DNA of 64,000 bases from Jackrogersella multiformis (taxonomy: Eukaryota; Ascomycota; Sordariomycetes; Xylariales; Hypoxylaceae), in NCBI GenBank assembly GCA_902806575.1, contig CADCXD010000018.1:2914001-2978000 (forward strand). The letters are read 5' to 3'. Below the pieces are notes generated by a model that was not told the DNA's origin, ran no database searches, and worked only from the letters and a program-made list of their open reading frames with translations. Below are positions 45,786-56,678 of this stretch, in pieces. Positions within the stretch are counted from its first letter, which is position 1, and every line of letters starts with the position of its first letter. Position numbers and translations under genes: made by a program.

Positions 45786-48411
45786 ATGAACTCATTCGCA
45801 CGAGCTCCCCTGAGATATTCTCAGTTGGTCAGATTCTCATCGCTATATTCATCGTTATACTCGAGGCATTATGAGGGTGCACGTTTCTGCACCAGGCGAT
45901 ACTCAAGCCGTACTGTTATTCACCAAGATACTGGGATTGAATATGTCCGAAACATAGGTATCATCGCCCATGTCGATGCAGTACGTTTCTTTTGAGGGTG
46001 GCCGTTGTCTATTTATATCCCATACTTATTGGCATGCAGGGGAAAACTACCACTACAGAGCAAATGCTCTATAACTGTGGTGCTTTAAGGCGTGCAGGAA
46101 GTAAGTTGCTATATGAACATATCCAAAAGTCATATGAAGGCGAAAATACCAGCCTAAGGGAGAGGAATCCTACTTAAGCGTTTGACTAATCCGTATTCTA
46201 GATGTCGATCAAGGAGATACCGTAACCGATTTCCTGCCTATGGAAAGGGAGAGGGGAATTACAATCCAATCTGCCGCAATCACTTTCCACTGGCCACCGA
46301 AGGAACGTCTCGGATCAGACGCTCGGCAACATATTATCAACCTGATTGATACGCCTGGCCACGTGGATTTCAGATTCGAGGTTGAACGCTGCATGCCCAT
46401 CCTCGATGGAGCCATATGCGTCATAGATGGTGTTGAGGGTGTTGAAGCACACACTGAGAGAGTCTGGTCTTCTGCCCATGAGTTCAGCGTACCCCGGATT
46501 ATATTTGTTAACAAACTCGACCGCGATGGCGGCTCCTTCAAAAAGTCGGTGCAGGATATAGCGTCTAAGCTCAACGGGAGGCCATTAGTTTGCCAGATAC
46601 CCTGGTGGGGAAAAGAGACCATAAAAGGTGTAGTCGATGTCATCACTCGCTCTGTTGTTAGTTGGCTAGGAACCAAGGATGCCCCTGAGGAACTTCTGAA
46701 AAGGATACCTGAAGGCACCATCAAGGATGAGATTGAGATCGCACGAGAGCATCTCATCGAGCAGCTCTGTGAGAAGGATGATGAGCTTCTAGAAATGTGG
46801 ACTGAGCATGGAAAAGACCTCCCTGATAATGTTATCAAAAAAAGCATTCGCCGTGTCCTTAATTCTGGCGATGGGTCTCTCATCCCCGTTTTTGCAGGGT
46901 CTAGCTTGAAGGATATCGGTGTTTCTGCCTTGCTTGACGCAGTCAAAGACTATCTGCCTAGTCCTTCGGATCGCCCTGAACTCGAGGTTCGGATCGGACG
47001 AACACATCAACCTCTTAACCAGATTCTTCAACTTTCTAAATCGTCTAAAAAATCTTCACCACACGTTGAGGCGTTGGCTGAGGTCTTCAAAGTAGTTAAT
47101 GATCCCCGCCGAGGAATGCTTTCTTTTGTGCGGGTCTACTACGGAGCCATCAGGAAGAACACTCCCTTGTGGAATTCTAACCTACAGCAATTCGAAAGAC
47201 CTCTCAACATGATGCAAATATCCGCAGGCCAGACCATTGAAATACCGCACCTTTCTTCCGGACAAATAGGTGCAATCACAGGTCTGAAGGCCGCAAGAAC
47301 TGGAGATACGTTACTAATTTTTAGTTCTAATAAAGCCCCACAAACAGAACTTGCGACAATACAAGTGCGGCCACCTGAAATACCTCCGGCTGTAGCTTTT
47401 GTTGTTCTAGATGCGTATAGCCCAACTGGTGCGAAGGCTCTTGAAACAGCTCTGGAAAATCTCACACGAGAAGATCCCAGTCTGCGATGGTCTAAAGATG
47501 AGAAGACGGAGCAGTATACCCTATCTGGTATGGGTACACTTCATTTAGATGTTGCCCGTGATCGTCTTGAGAATCACTACAAGGCTGAAGCATACTGGGG
47601 TGCGATATCAGTTGACTACAAGGAGTGCTTGATCGCACCGACGGCGCCCCATCGAGAGATCTTTGACAAGGTGGTAGCAGGCAAATCTGGGAAGGCAGCC
47701 TGCTCCGTAGTCATCGAGCCTCTTGATGATCATCATCTTGACACCCTGTCAGGGCCCTACCTCGAGCGGGACGGAAATGTCATTCACGTTGTCTTTACGC
47801 GAGGGGATATCATTCTTGATATTGAAGCTACAAGGCAGCACCTCGTAGTTGGAGTGTTATCCGCACTCGCAAGAGGCCCACGCCGCAACTCGCCCATGCA
47901 TGGGTGCCTTGTTACGGTCACATACGACGGCTTGACCGATTCCTTCGGTGCGGCCCCCAGCTCACATATCGTCGGTGCTGCGAACAAGGCGGTAAGGTCA
48001 ACCCTCAGGGAGGCCAACCAACAAGGGACGATCGGTATCCTCGAGCCAGTTATGAAAGTCACGATAATGTGTCCCGAAGTATCAGCAGGAGCAGTTCAGC
48101 ATGACCTGCACTCGGTTCGCGGAGGTCATGTCCTCGAGGTCAGGGACATGCAAGATACGCAAGACCGAGAAGGCGATAATGTCAACATATCCGATATTTA
48201 TGCCCCGCCGGACCCGTATGAGTTTCAGAAGACGCTTCGGGAGACACGGAAAGGCCGTCTGCGGATGCTCGAGATTACAGCTCGCGTGCCGTTCGTAGAA
48301 ATGCTCGATTATGATACCGTTCTCCGTGGCAAGACTCAGGGCCGCCACACACTGACGATGGCCTTGGACATCTTCGAGAGGGTCACTGGTCCGAGGGAGA
48401 AGGGTCTGTAG
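45786..48411 (+). CDS. MEF2: mitochondrial elongation factor G2 / ribosome-releasing factor 2
   Basis: GTPase that works with the recycling factor to split mitochondrial ribosomes after termination. Three exons, 45786-45980, 46040-46100 (61 nt) and 46202-48411, give 821 residues; phases are 0 and 1. The N terminus is Arg/Ser/Tyr-rich without acids for about 25 residues, as in a mitochondrial presequence. The GTP-binding motifs are AHVDAGKT (61-68, interrupted by intron 1 after Ala65), DTPGH (135-139) and NKLD (189-192). The effector segment MERERGITIQSAA follows intron 2. EF-G domains II-V continue, with LSGMGTLHLDV and a C-terminal VPFVEMLDYDTVLRGKTQGR. The domain order and mitochondrial start fit MEF2/GFM2 rather than MEF1; the ARHTERVW-type block reads EAHTERVW. 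The gene is complete. Confidence 0.9.
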
Positions 48412-49545
48412 TTTATCCTAGGTAACTTGGATATATGACCTTTGTCCTTCAATCGAGGGTAAGATTCAAGACCATGGTCAGGAAGTCCAAGGTTCAGACT
48501 TTCCGTCTCTGCCTAGCTCAGGTTTTAATACCAGTACATAGGTACATGTTATTTCAGTTGAAGAATTTGGGTGATACTGGGCAGCATTGCCTTGCTGCTG
48601 TAGAATGATACATCAGGCTCCTGACTCCTGAATGGGCCTTGAACTGCGGACTACTATGACTGGATAGTGGAATATGCCTATTGGCAGGAGCTCATACGAA
48701 TTGCAAGTTATAGGACGGGAGGGATCAGTGTCCGATTCAGCTTTCCAGTTTCAGGTAGGTGCATATAGGTACTATAAGACTTGTCTAGGGTAGCAGACGC
48801 CACGGTAGGTTCAAACACTTAGTTTCTAGTTGCTACTACCTAGGTAGGTTTCAACGGTTGCCGCGTGGCTCCTATCTTTCACTTACCCCAAAGAAACAAA
48901 GTTGAATAACTCTCAGAATTCGGTGAAAGTACTTACTGTTGTTGGTTATGACCGGTATGTGGCTTAGCACATTGCCCGGCGGCTATGGCTTACCCCTGAT
49001 TATGAGTTCTATCACTAGATAAATTTATGCGCGCATTGCAGAGCCTTGCTGCATTTCTAGCATCGTTTATGTCGGAGTCCTCTCAATGGCCAGGCAGAAT
49101 GAAAGATTGGACTGATCGGAAACTGCCTTACCTATTACATTACGAGCAAATGAACGTGCGATGAAACCAACGTTGACTGACAGTTTGAGGCTCGCAACCC
49201 GGTTGGTAGCCCTCCCCTCCTCGGTTAGGTACAGCAGCCACCTACCATTAAGTTCCAAGGTTGTTGGCATCGATATGATCGAGTCGTTGTGTTTACAAGG
49301 TGGCAATGGTATGATAATAGGCCTAATAGCCATCTAATCGAAGACGAACACACTATGTAATGTTAGCAAAGCAAAGCAATGTGCCAAATTTCTCTCTCTT
49401 GCCCAGGTATTTAAGTACACCAATGATACCCATCTACTTCTCTCAAAACATACCAAGGAGCTACCACCATCTACACTTCTTCTATCCAAATTATCTCACA
49501 GGTTTTAGCAACACTCATCCTTATTAATCTTCTACATTCAACTTC
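48412..49545. other. intergenic spacer
   Basis: No gene. A palindrome copy lies at 48837-48846 and a near copy (TCCTAGGTAA) directly after the MEF2 stop. The 49380-49545 stretch is CT/CA-rich and probably the leader of the dynamin-family gene. Confidence 0.5.
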
Positions 49546-52210
49546 ATGACAAAGATCACCAACATGGGTAGCATTGCGGGATTACCCCCAACGGAGGATC
49601 AGCAAACCCTAGGGAATTCTAGCATTTTGACCAAGGTCGACAAGTTGCGCGAGCTCATCGGAACGAAGGTTGCCTTACCTCAGGTACATTATCCATGATG
49701 ATACGGGAAACAAACTCGCTATGCAATACTGACAGCTTCTAGCTTGTTGTTGTCGGAGATCAGTCGTCAGGGAAGAGCTCGGTGCTCGAAGGCCTGACAG
49801 GCTTCGGTTTTCCCCGAGATGCTGAACTTTGTACGCGCTACGCAACCCAGATCACCTGTCGCCGCGAGAACGAGGAGAGTATCAATGTTTCTATTATACC
49901 CCACGCCGACGCGGCTCTCTTTGAGCAGACACGCGTCAGGAAGTTCCGGAGCACCCTGAAGGAGATGAGCCCGGAGAGCCTCGCAGAGCTATTCAGAGAG
50001 GTTAGTTATCATTATGCCTAGATACCAACTACACAGCCAAATTCTTACCTTAGTAATCACCATTTACAGGCGAACGAAGCGATGGGAATAAGAGGTTCCA
50101 CAGATAATACCTCGTCCAATGGTTCAGCATTCAGCGAGCACATTCTCAAGATCGAGAAGCTTGGCCCAAAGGTAAGCCCGCAGTATAGTACGGAAGCCCT
50201 TGCTAGGATGGAGGATCGCTAATCCATGACACTAGGAAGAGCACTTCACTGTAATTGACGTACCGGGCATATTTCGAAAGGAGACCGAAGGTGAAGCCTA
50301 ACTACAATATATATATCATCCACTTAGAAACATAACACTGACGGTAATACTTTCTAGGTGTCACTACCGAGGCCGACATTCAACTTGTTAGAAACATGGT
50401 GAAGAAGTATAGTACGTCTTGCTTCGCCTCCACATATTCTTAATATAATATAGCTTACTAATTTTGTGTGTTGTAGTGAAGGATACTCGAACAATGTAGG
50501 TAGCAATCTAGGCTATTTAGTAACTCTGACCTAACATTACTAACCCATTTTTGCTTTCAGTATATTGGCAATCATGCCTTGCAATGTGGACCCGGCGACA
50601 CAGGAGATCTTGAAGTTGGCTAAGGCAGCTGACTCGGCCATGACAAGGACTATGGCCGTTCTTACAAAGCCCGATCTAGCAATCGAGAGTACGATGAAGC
50701 AAATCGCTATCGACCATGTCACCGGAAAGAGAAGCGATCTATCGTTAGGGTATTATATCGTCAAGAACCGCGGACCTGACGACTCGCACAAGACTCTTGA
50801 GCAGGGCCAGGCCGACGAGCGCAGCTTTTTCTCGAACGAACCCTGGTCAATCCTCCGAAATACGAGGAGAGCCGGTATCCTTTCATTGAAGCTGCGCGTT
50901 CGCGAGCTCCTTGTCGATTTGATCAAGAAGGAATTCCCGAAGCTCAAAGCGGAGGTTGTGAAGGAGTTATCGGCATTGAAATCTCAGCTTGACAAGATGG
51001 GGCAATCAAGAAGCAACCAGCACACGCAAAGAGCGTACCTCAATAGGATGAGTGAGGCGTTCCAGACACTGGCTCGAGATGCACTTAATGCATATTACAC
51101 GGGCAGCGAGATATTCGAGGAGAGGCATGATCTCAGGCTCATCACTCGCGTCGTAGAGGCGAACGAGGGATACGCGAATGCCATGTTTGAAAATGGCCAT
51201 ACTCGATCATTTGCATCTGATCCAGATGAAGAGTCAAACATGCCACCGCCCAAAGCCTCCCATCGCCAAGCCAGTTTTGACGTTGACGGAGTCGACTGCC
51301 CTGATCTGGATGGTATCTTTGACCCCGCCGATAATATAATGCCAGACATCAGCGGCTCGGAACAGATCATGGATTATATCGAGGGAGTTTACAAAGAGAG
51401 TCGGGGCCAGGACCTTGGAACGGTATGTCAGGGTGCAAAACTGAGAGAGGGATTTCGGCTAACTTTAGTCTTTGCTAGTTCGGCAGCACTCTTGTATCGA
51501 CCATGTTCAAGGAGCAATCTAAGAAGTGGAAGCCTATCACACTGGGCTATATAAGCCAGGTTATCTGGGCAGTCCATCATTTCATCGTCGAGGCTATCAA
51601 CGACATCTGCCCCGATGACCGGGTACGCGACGAGCTCTGGGATGGGTACCTTCTAGAGGAGCTCCAAAAATCTTACCGCAAGGCCATGGACCATGCGAAA
51701 TTCCTGCTCGAGATAGAACGCGAAGGAGTCCCGATAACTCTCAACCATTACTTTAACGATGGTCTCCAGAAGGCCCAAAGCAGCCGCTTGGTGACTGCCA
51801 TGGAGATGCTCGGATTCAAGAGTACCTATAGTGTACCATACAATGATATCGAATCCAAAAGAGAAGATGGTGTTTTCATAAGCCGAGCGCAGTTGACCAA
51901 CCTCTCTTTCAACATGGCGAACTCGGAACATGTGAGAGAGTATATGCATGATATACTCAAGAGCTATTACAAAGTCTCTCGCAAGCGGTTCGTCGATGTT
52001 GTCTGTCAGCAGGTGGTCAACCACTATCTGCTGAGAGGCAAAGAGAGCCCGCTGAAGATCTTCAGCACCCAGATGGTGTTGAATCTTAACGAAGACCAGC
52101 TGGACATGATCGCATCGGAGGACGCCCCAGTCAAGGCCCAGAGAGAGAAACTCGGTCGTGACATTAAGAACTTTGATGATGCCTTAAAGGTGCTGAGAGG
52201 CTCAGCTTGA
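49546..52210 (+). CDS. dynamin-family GTPase (fungal Mx-like type)
   Basis: Eight exons: 49546-49683, 49743-50000, 50070-50171, 50236-50290, 50358-50411, 50477-50495 (19 nt), 50561-51422 and 51479-52210. They give 739 residues with all phases consistent. The GTPase domain has GDQSSGKSS (51-59), DVPG (174-177) and TKPD (244-247). The switch region reads LCTRYATQI, typical of fungal Mx-like dynamins rather than Dnm1 or Vps1. A helical stalk follows, with an acidic/Ser-rich loop near residues 425-475, then a GTPase effector domain at about 650-735 (REYMHDILKSYYKVSRKRF, CQQVVNHYLL). No pleckstrin-homology or proline-rich domain is seen. Related proteins self-assemble on membranes; some large fungal families of them have unknown roles. 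A second in-frame ATG at 49564 could be the start. Confidence 0.88.
50477..50495 (+). other. 19-nt microexon of the dynamin-family gene
   Basis: Flanked by introns 50412-50476 (GTACGT...TTGTAG) and 50496-50560 (GTAGGT...TTTCAG, with CTAAC and ACTAAC branch candidates). It encodes the residues MKDTRTI between the DVPG and TKPD motifs and keeps frame only if both introns are removed. The peptide matches the strand that leads into LAIMPCNVD in this family. Confidence 0.75.
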
Positions 52211-53620
52211 ATATCTCAGATGGACGCAAGTCGGTGTAGGTTATGTCGGTTAGAAACTTTCCTTTTCAGGGCTTGGTTGGTTTGGATGGAGCAAGTCGCA
52301 AGATTGTATGACACGGTGTCAAGATTGGCCTTTCTCATGCCGCATGCCTTGTTGGCTTTAATGTCTTGTATGAAATCTGTGTTTGCTTGTCGGCGGTGAA
52401 AATCGTTCTGCAGGCTCTAGGGATTTAGCAATAGCAAACAGCAGCCAGTCATATCTATACCCCTTATGATACGAATTTTGTGATATTGTATATACCTAGG
52501 TACTCTAAAACTTAACAAGTGATGTTATTACCTCGGATAGAGTGCATATGAAGATACCTAGGTAAGTATGGCCTAGAATGCGATGTTGACACCCCTTATC
52601 TCGGCTCGAGGGAATAAATCACTAAAAAGTAATCGGCAGTGTTAATACCTAAACCACTAGGTTTCACTACTTAACTCGTTTAACACCATTTCACAGTTGA
52701 AACCCAGCCACTGTGCCGGTTGATATGTTCAACATGATATAACATAATATGCTGTTCATGGCTTTTGGATAAAATTTCGGCGCGGTGGTTTAATGGACAG
52801 TGTTTCCAACAAACTATCTACTTGTTTGACTTGGTTTGTCCTAGATAGCTTCTCTCTGTTGTTTAACCCGACTCAAACCGGGATGTTTTTGCTCGCGGGA
52901 AGATGTAGACTGGAGGCTATCTAGAATTACCTAGGTCCTAGGTATACACGATAGGCTACTCAGCTGTTCGATTGGGCAATTCCCTGCCACAGAACGGGTC
53001 GTATAGAAAACTACTCCCCTGAAACGCGGCGTTCTCTAATATTCACAGTCTTCAAAATTTTCTGTTTAGGAGTGACAGGAGAGAGGTATCACTTGAGATC
53101 TTCTATCAAGGGCTCCTGTCAAGTAATAGGTAATACTTAGTGGTTAGAATCTTATAGGAGTTGAGAAGTTGAATAATGCTCCGTGTATTCTATTATGATA
53201 TAAAGATCTAGGTATCAAAGATTATCACCATCATTAAATAACCATAGGTTTTGATTATTTGATTTGAACAACTATTCACACCTATGGATATCCGTAAAAA
53301 GAAACGTGCGGTAGGTGGTTAGTTGCATTTTCTCATGTTTTATCCTGCCTTTAAAAGTTCCACGTTTAATTGCATGTATGGTTTCAATGCACCGATAATA
53401 GGTTTAAGGAAGGTACAGTGGGTCAAAAGCTTTGGTGGGGCAGGTGCAGGTGGTACATGGTGGTGGGGTACCTTGAAAGCTCCGTCGACTCGACTTCTTG
53501 CTTCTTGCTAACAAATCTGAGCTTTCGAACTTCAACAACAAAACTTTTTAACATCAGCGTTCAACCTACCTCGACGATTCCTAACACAACCAACTTTCGT
53601 CGATACGCAGGTAATTAAAG
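52211..53620. other. intergenic spacer
   Basis: No gene. Palindromes lie at 52493 and 52555, with a CCTAGGTCCTAGG double site near 52930. The 53480-53620 part, before the TRM4 start, is CT-rich with several ACAACA steps and looks like a leader. Confidence 0.5.
52493..52564. repeat. TACCTAGGTA palindrome pair
   Basis: Exact copies at 52493-52502 and 52555-52564, 62 bp apart, about 285 bp after the stop codon of the dynamin-family gene. Confidence 0.85.
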
Positions 53621-56289
53621 ATGGGTCGCAAGAAGTTTCGAGTAAGTACTGACCTCAATAATATCTATACTACATACAAATGAATTGATCTAACCATTTA
53701 CTACAGGGTGGTCGCAAAGGCGCATCCAATCGCGCCCCTCACGGCGATGGTCCTGCGCCGCCTTATCGATCGTACAGCGACATCGTGAAGGAGAATAAGA
53801 ACATGGAGAAGTACTACGGCACCGCGATTCCCCTTGCAGAAGACGAGAAGTCTGAATTCTGGGATGCTCTGAAAAGAGAACTTCCCAATTCCTTCCGTTT
53901 TTGTGGATCTAAAGGTCACGCGCTCGCCGTCAAGCAGCTACTTGAAACGAGATATGTGCCTGAGATTGTCAAGATCGAGCGCTATGATGGCGAGCCTGTA
54001 CAAGCTCCTCAACCTGTGCCTTGGTATCCCGATAATTTCGCCTACTCCATGAACACCCCTAAGCATGTTATCCGCAAGTTCCCACCTTTCGCCGCCTTCC
54101 AGAAATTCCTAGTTTCGGAGACCAGTGTTGGAAACATTAGCAGACAAGAGGTCGTCAGCATGATTCCGCCGCTCTTGATGGACGTTGAGCCTGGAATGAC
54201 TGTCCTAGACTTGTGTGCGGCGCCTGGTAGCAAAGCTGCCCAGTTGCTCGAGATGGTTCACTCTGGGGAGGAGAGTAGAATACGCAAGTTCATGCAGTCA
54301 TTCGGTGAGGCCAAGCCTCTGGTTCCTGGTGACGAGGATGTTGATGTTTCGGTGGATGCTGGTGATGATGGCCGTACGACTGGACTTCTCATCGCCAATG
54401 ACGCAGATTACAAGAGGAGCCACATGCTTGTTCATCAGCTGAAGCGACTTTCCTCTCCTAATATGCTCGTCACGAATCACGACGCAACTCTCTACCCGGC
54501 TATCAAGCTACCACGAGACCCAAAACATCCCGAGAGGGGCCAGTACCTAAGATTCGACAGGATCCTTGCAGATGTACCTTGCTCGGGAGACGGAACTCTG
54601 AGAAAGAACATCAACTTATGGAAGGATTGGCAACCTGGAAATGCCTTGGGACTCCATGCTACTCAGGTTCGGATCTTGGTTCGTGCTCTACAGATGCTGA
54701 AAGTCGGCGGCAGGGTTGTCTACTCGACCTGTAGCATGAATCCTGTTGAGAACGAGGCCGTTGTCGTGTCGGCGATTGAACGCTGTGGTGGTCCCGACAA
54801 GATTGGAATCGTTGATTGCAAAGATAGACTCGAGGGATTAAAGCGAAGCCCGGGAATGCACCAATGGCCGATTATGGACAAGTCTGGCCGCATCTGGAGC
54901 AGCTGGGAAGAAGTTCAACAGCATGTCCTGACCACAGATGGACAACTGCCCGGCAAGCTTTCAGAAACTATGTTTACTAGACCGGATACCAACGACTGTT
55001 CAGCGCTCCCTTTAGATCGTTGCATGCGAGTCTACGCTCATCAGCAAGATACCGGCGGGTTTTTCATCACCGTCCTAGAGAAGAAGGAAGAATTCAAGGC
55101 CAAGCCAGAGGCCAAGGCAGAAACCAAGGCTCGAGCTCCTAACAATGCAACTAACTCCAATGGCGCCCGCCAAGCGGAGCCAGTCAAAATGGAGATTGAA
55201 GAGGAGAAAGCAGCTTTGGGTGAGCCGACTGATGTTCTTCCGACCGTAGGAGCTAAGAGGACTTTGGATGATGAAGAGGCGGAGACAAATCCAGTCATCA
55301 AAAAACAAAAGGGTGAATCCCCCTCTAGCGAACAACTACCTGAGGCCCAACCTGAAGTTGCTATCAACACTGAGCAAGCACCTGTGGAACCTAAGACGGA
55401 AGAAGCTAAGCCAGAGACTGACGCCGCTCCTAAGAACGGCGCCCAACCTGATCGAAAAGTCAAACCTTCAGATGGCAATTACGAAGAGCCTTTCAAGTAT
55501 TTGCCACCGGATCACGCTGTCATTCAAGATATCCAGAGGTTTTACAAGATCTCATCGCGCTTTCCTGCAAATCGTTTCATGGTACGGAATGCTACAGGCG
55601 AACCGGCGAAAGCCATCTACTACACGAGTGCCCTTCTCAGAGATATATTCACAGAAAATGAGGGCCGCGGTGTCAAGTTCGTCCACGGGGGTGTCAAGAT
55701 GTTTATGAAGCAAGACGCACCGTCCGCTGAAGTTTGTAGGTGGCGAATACAGTCGGAAGGCATGCCCATCATCGAAGGATATGTCGGTCCGGAACGTGTC
55801 GTGCGCTTGACAAACAAGGAGACCTTCCACAAGCTTCTGAAAGAGATGTTCCCTAAGTTCATCGACGACGACTGGAAGAAGCTCAATGAGATCGGCGAGC
55901 GGGCTAGGGAGATCGGCATGGGTTGTTGTCTCCTCGTCATTGAGCCAGATGGTAGCGACCCAGATTTCTCAGAACGAATGGTATTCCCCTTGTGGAAGAG
56001 TTTCCACTCACTAAACCTCATGCTTCCGAAGGAGGACCGCTCCGCGATGCTCCTTCGCGTCTTCAACGATACGTCTCCTGTCATCAACCAGACACTGAAG
56101 GAGTCGGCGAAGAAGGAAGCTGAGGCTGCTTCTGCTGCTTCTGCTGACCCCGAGACCAAGGATGAAATTTTGGAAGATGCCGCTATGATCGACGAAGCAG
56201 AAATAAATGCGGCATCCGAGCAGCTCGGAATAGTTCGCCACGAGGATGCGGGTGGGGCTGATGCTGGAGTGGATACGGCAAATGATTAG
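53621..56289 (+). CDS. TRM4: tRNA (cytosine-5)-methyltransferase, Trm4/Ncl1 (NSUN2) type
   Basis: S-adenosylmethionine-dependent enzyme that makes m5C at several tRNA positions; nuclear in yeast. A 21-nt first exon (53621-53641, MGRKKFR) is joined across a 65-nt intron to 53707-56289, giving 867 residues. Motifs are the SAM site LDLCAAPGSKAAQLLE (from about residue 174), DVPCSGDG with Cys299 and YSTCSMNPVENEAVV with Cys349, the two catalytic cysteines of NSUN enzymes. The N-terminal segment PWYPDNFAYSMNTPKHVIRK is typical of the family. A Lys/Glu/Pro-rich disordered linker (about 475-605) precedes a C-terminal domain (FKYLPPDHAVIQDIQRFYKI). It is longer than yeast Trm4 (684) through linker and tail. 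The frame ends at TAG 56287-56289, but the same frame then stays open for 76 codons; see the next entry. Confidence 0.93.
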
Positions 56290-56520
56290 GAAGAGATTGG
56301 CCTGACCACGGAACAGCTGGATGCCATAGCTAGAAGTCTAATCGTGGAACCAGTCCGACAGCAGCTGCGTGATACCTATTCTGAACTATGTCACAATGGT
56401 GGCGGATCACCAGCGCTAGACGAGGCGTTCAATCGGGAATTGAGAGCAATGGACACTTTGGAATGGCTTTATGCGAGATGCAGGATGTTGAGACGGCTAT
56501 GGGCTACGCATGAGGCTTGA
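56290..56520 (+). other. in-frame open extension after the TRM4 stop codon
   Basis: Directly after the TAG, the TRM4 frame reads 76 sense codons and ends at TGA 56518-56520. Its peptide looks like folded protein: EEIGLTTEQLDAIARSL, then VRQQLRDTYSEL, then FNRELRAMDTLEWLYARCRM, all plausible amphipathic helices. It has no ATG near its start, so it is not a separate gene by itself. Explanations include a recent nonsense change (CAG to TAG would restore the frame), stop-codon readthrough, or use of the ATTAG at the stop as a splice acceptor; a 57-nt segment from GTTCGC at about 56233 to the TAG is in frame, but its donor is weak. It could also be chance. Confidence 0.4.
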
Positions 56521-56678
56521 GTAAAAAATGGGGAGGCTATCTAGCATTTTCACTTGCTTTTAGGTCGCCATTGGGCCACCACACGGATCGATGTATTATG
56601 TACAGTAGATGACTTCGGGTTTTAGCATCGTACAAGAAACTGCATTCGAGAAAGATATCTGATACCTAACCCCTTAGT

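Noticed and set aside
52781..52860. tRNA-like A box (TGGTTTAATGG) in a spacer
   Set aside because: No acceptor-stem pairing, no convincing anticodon arm and no proper B box downstream.
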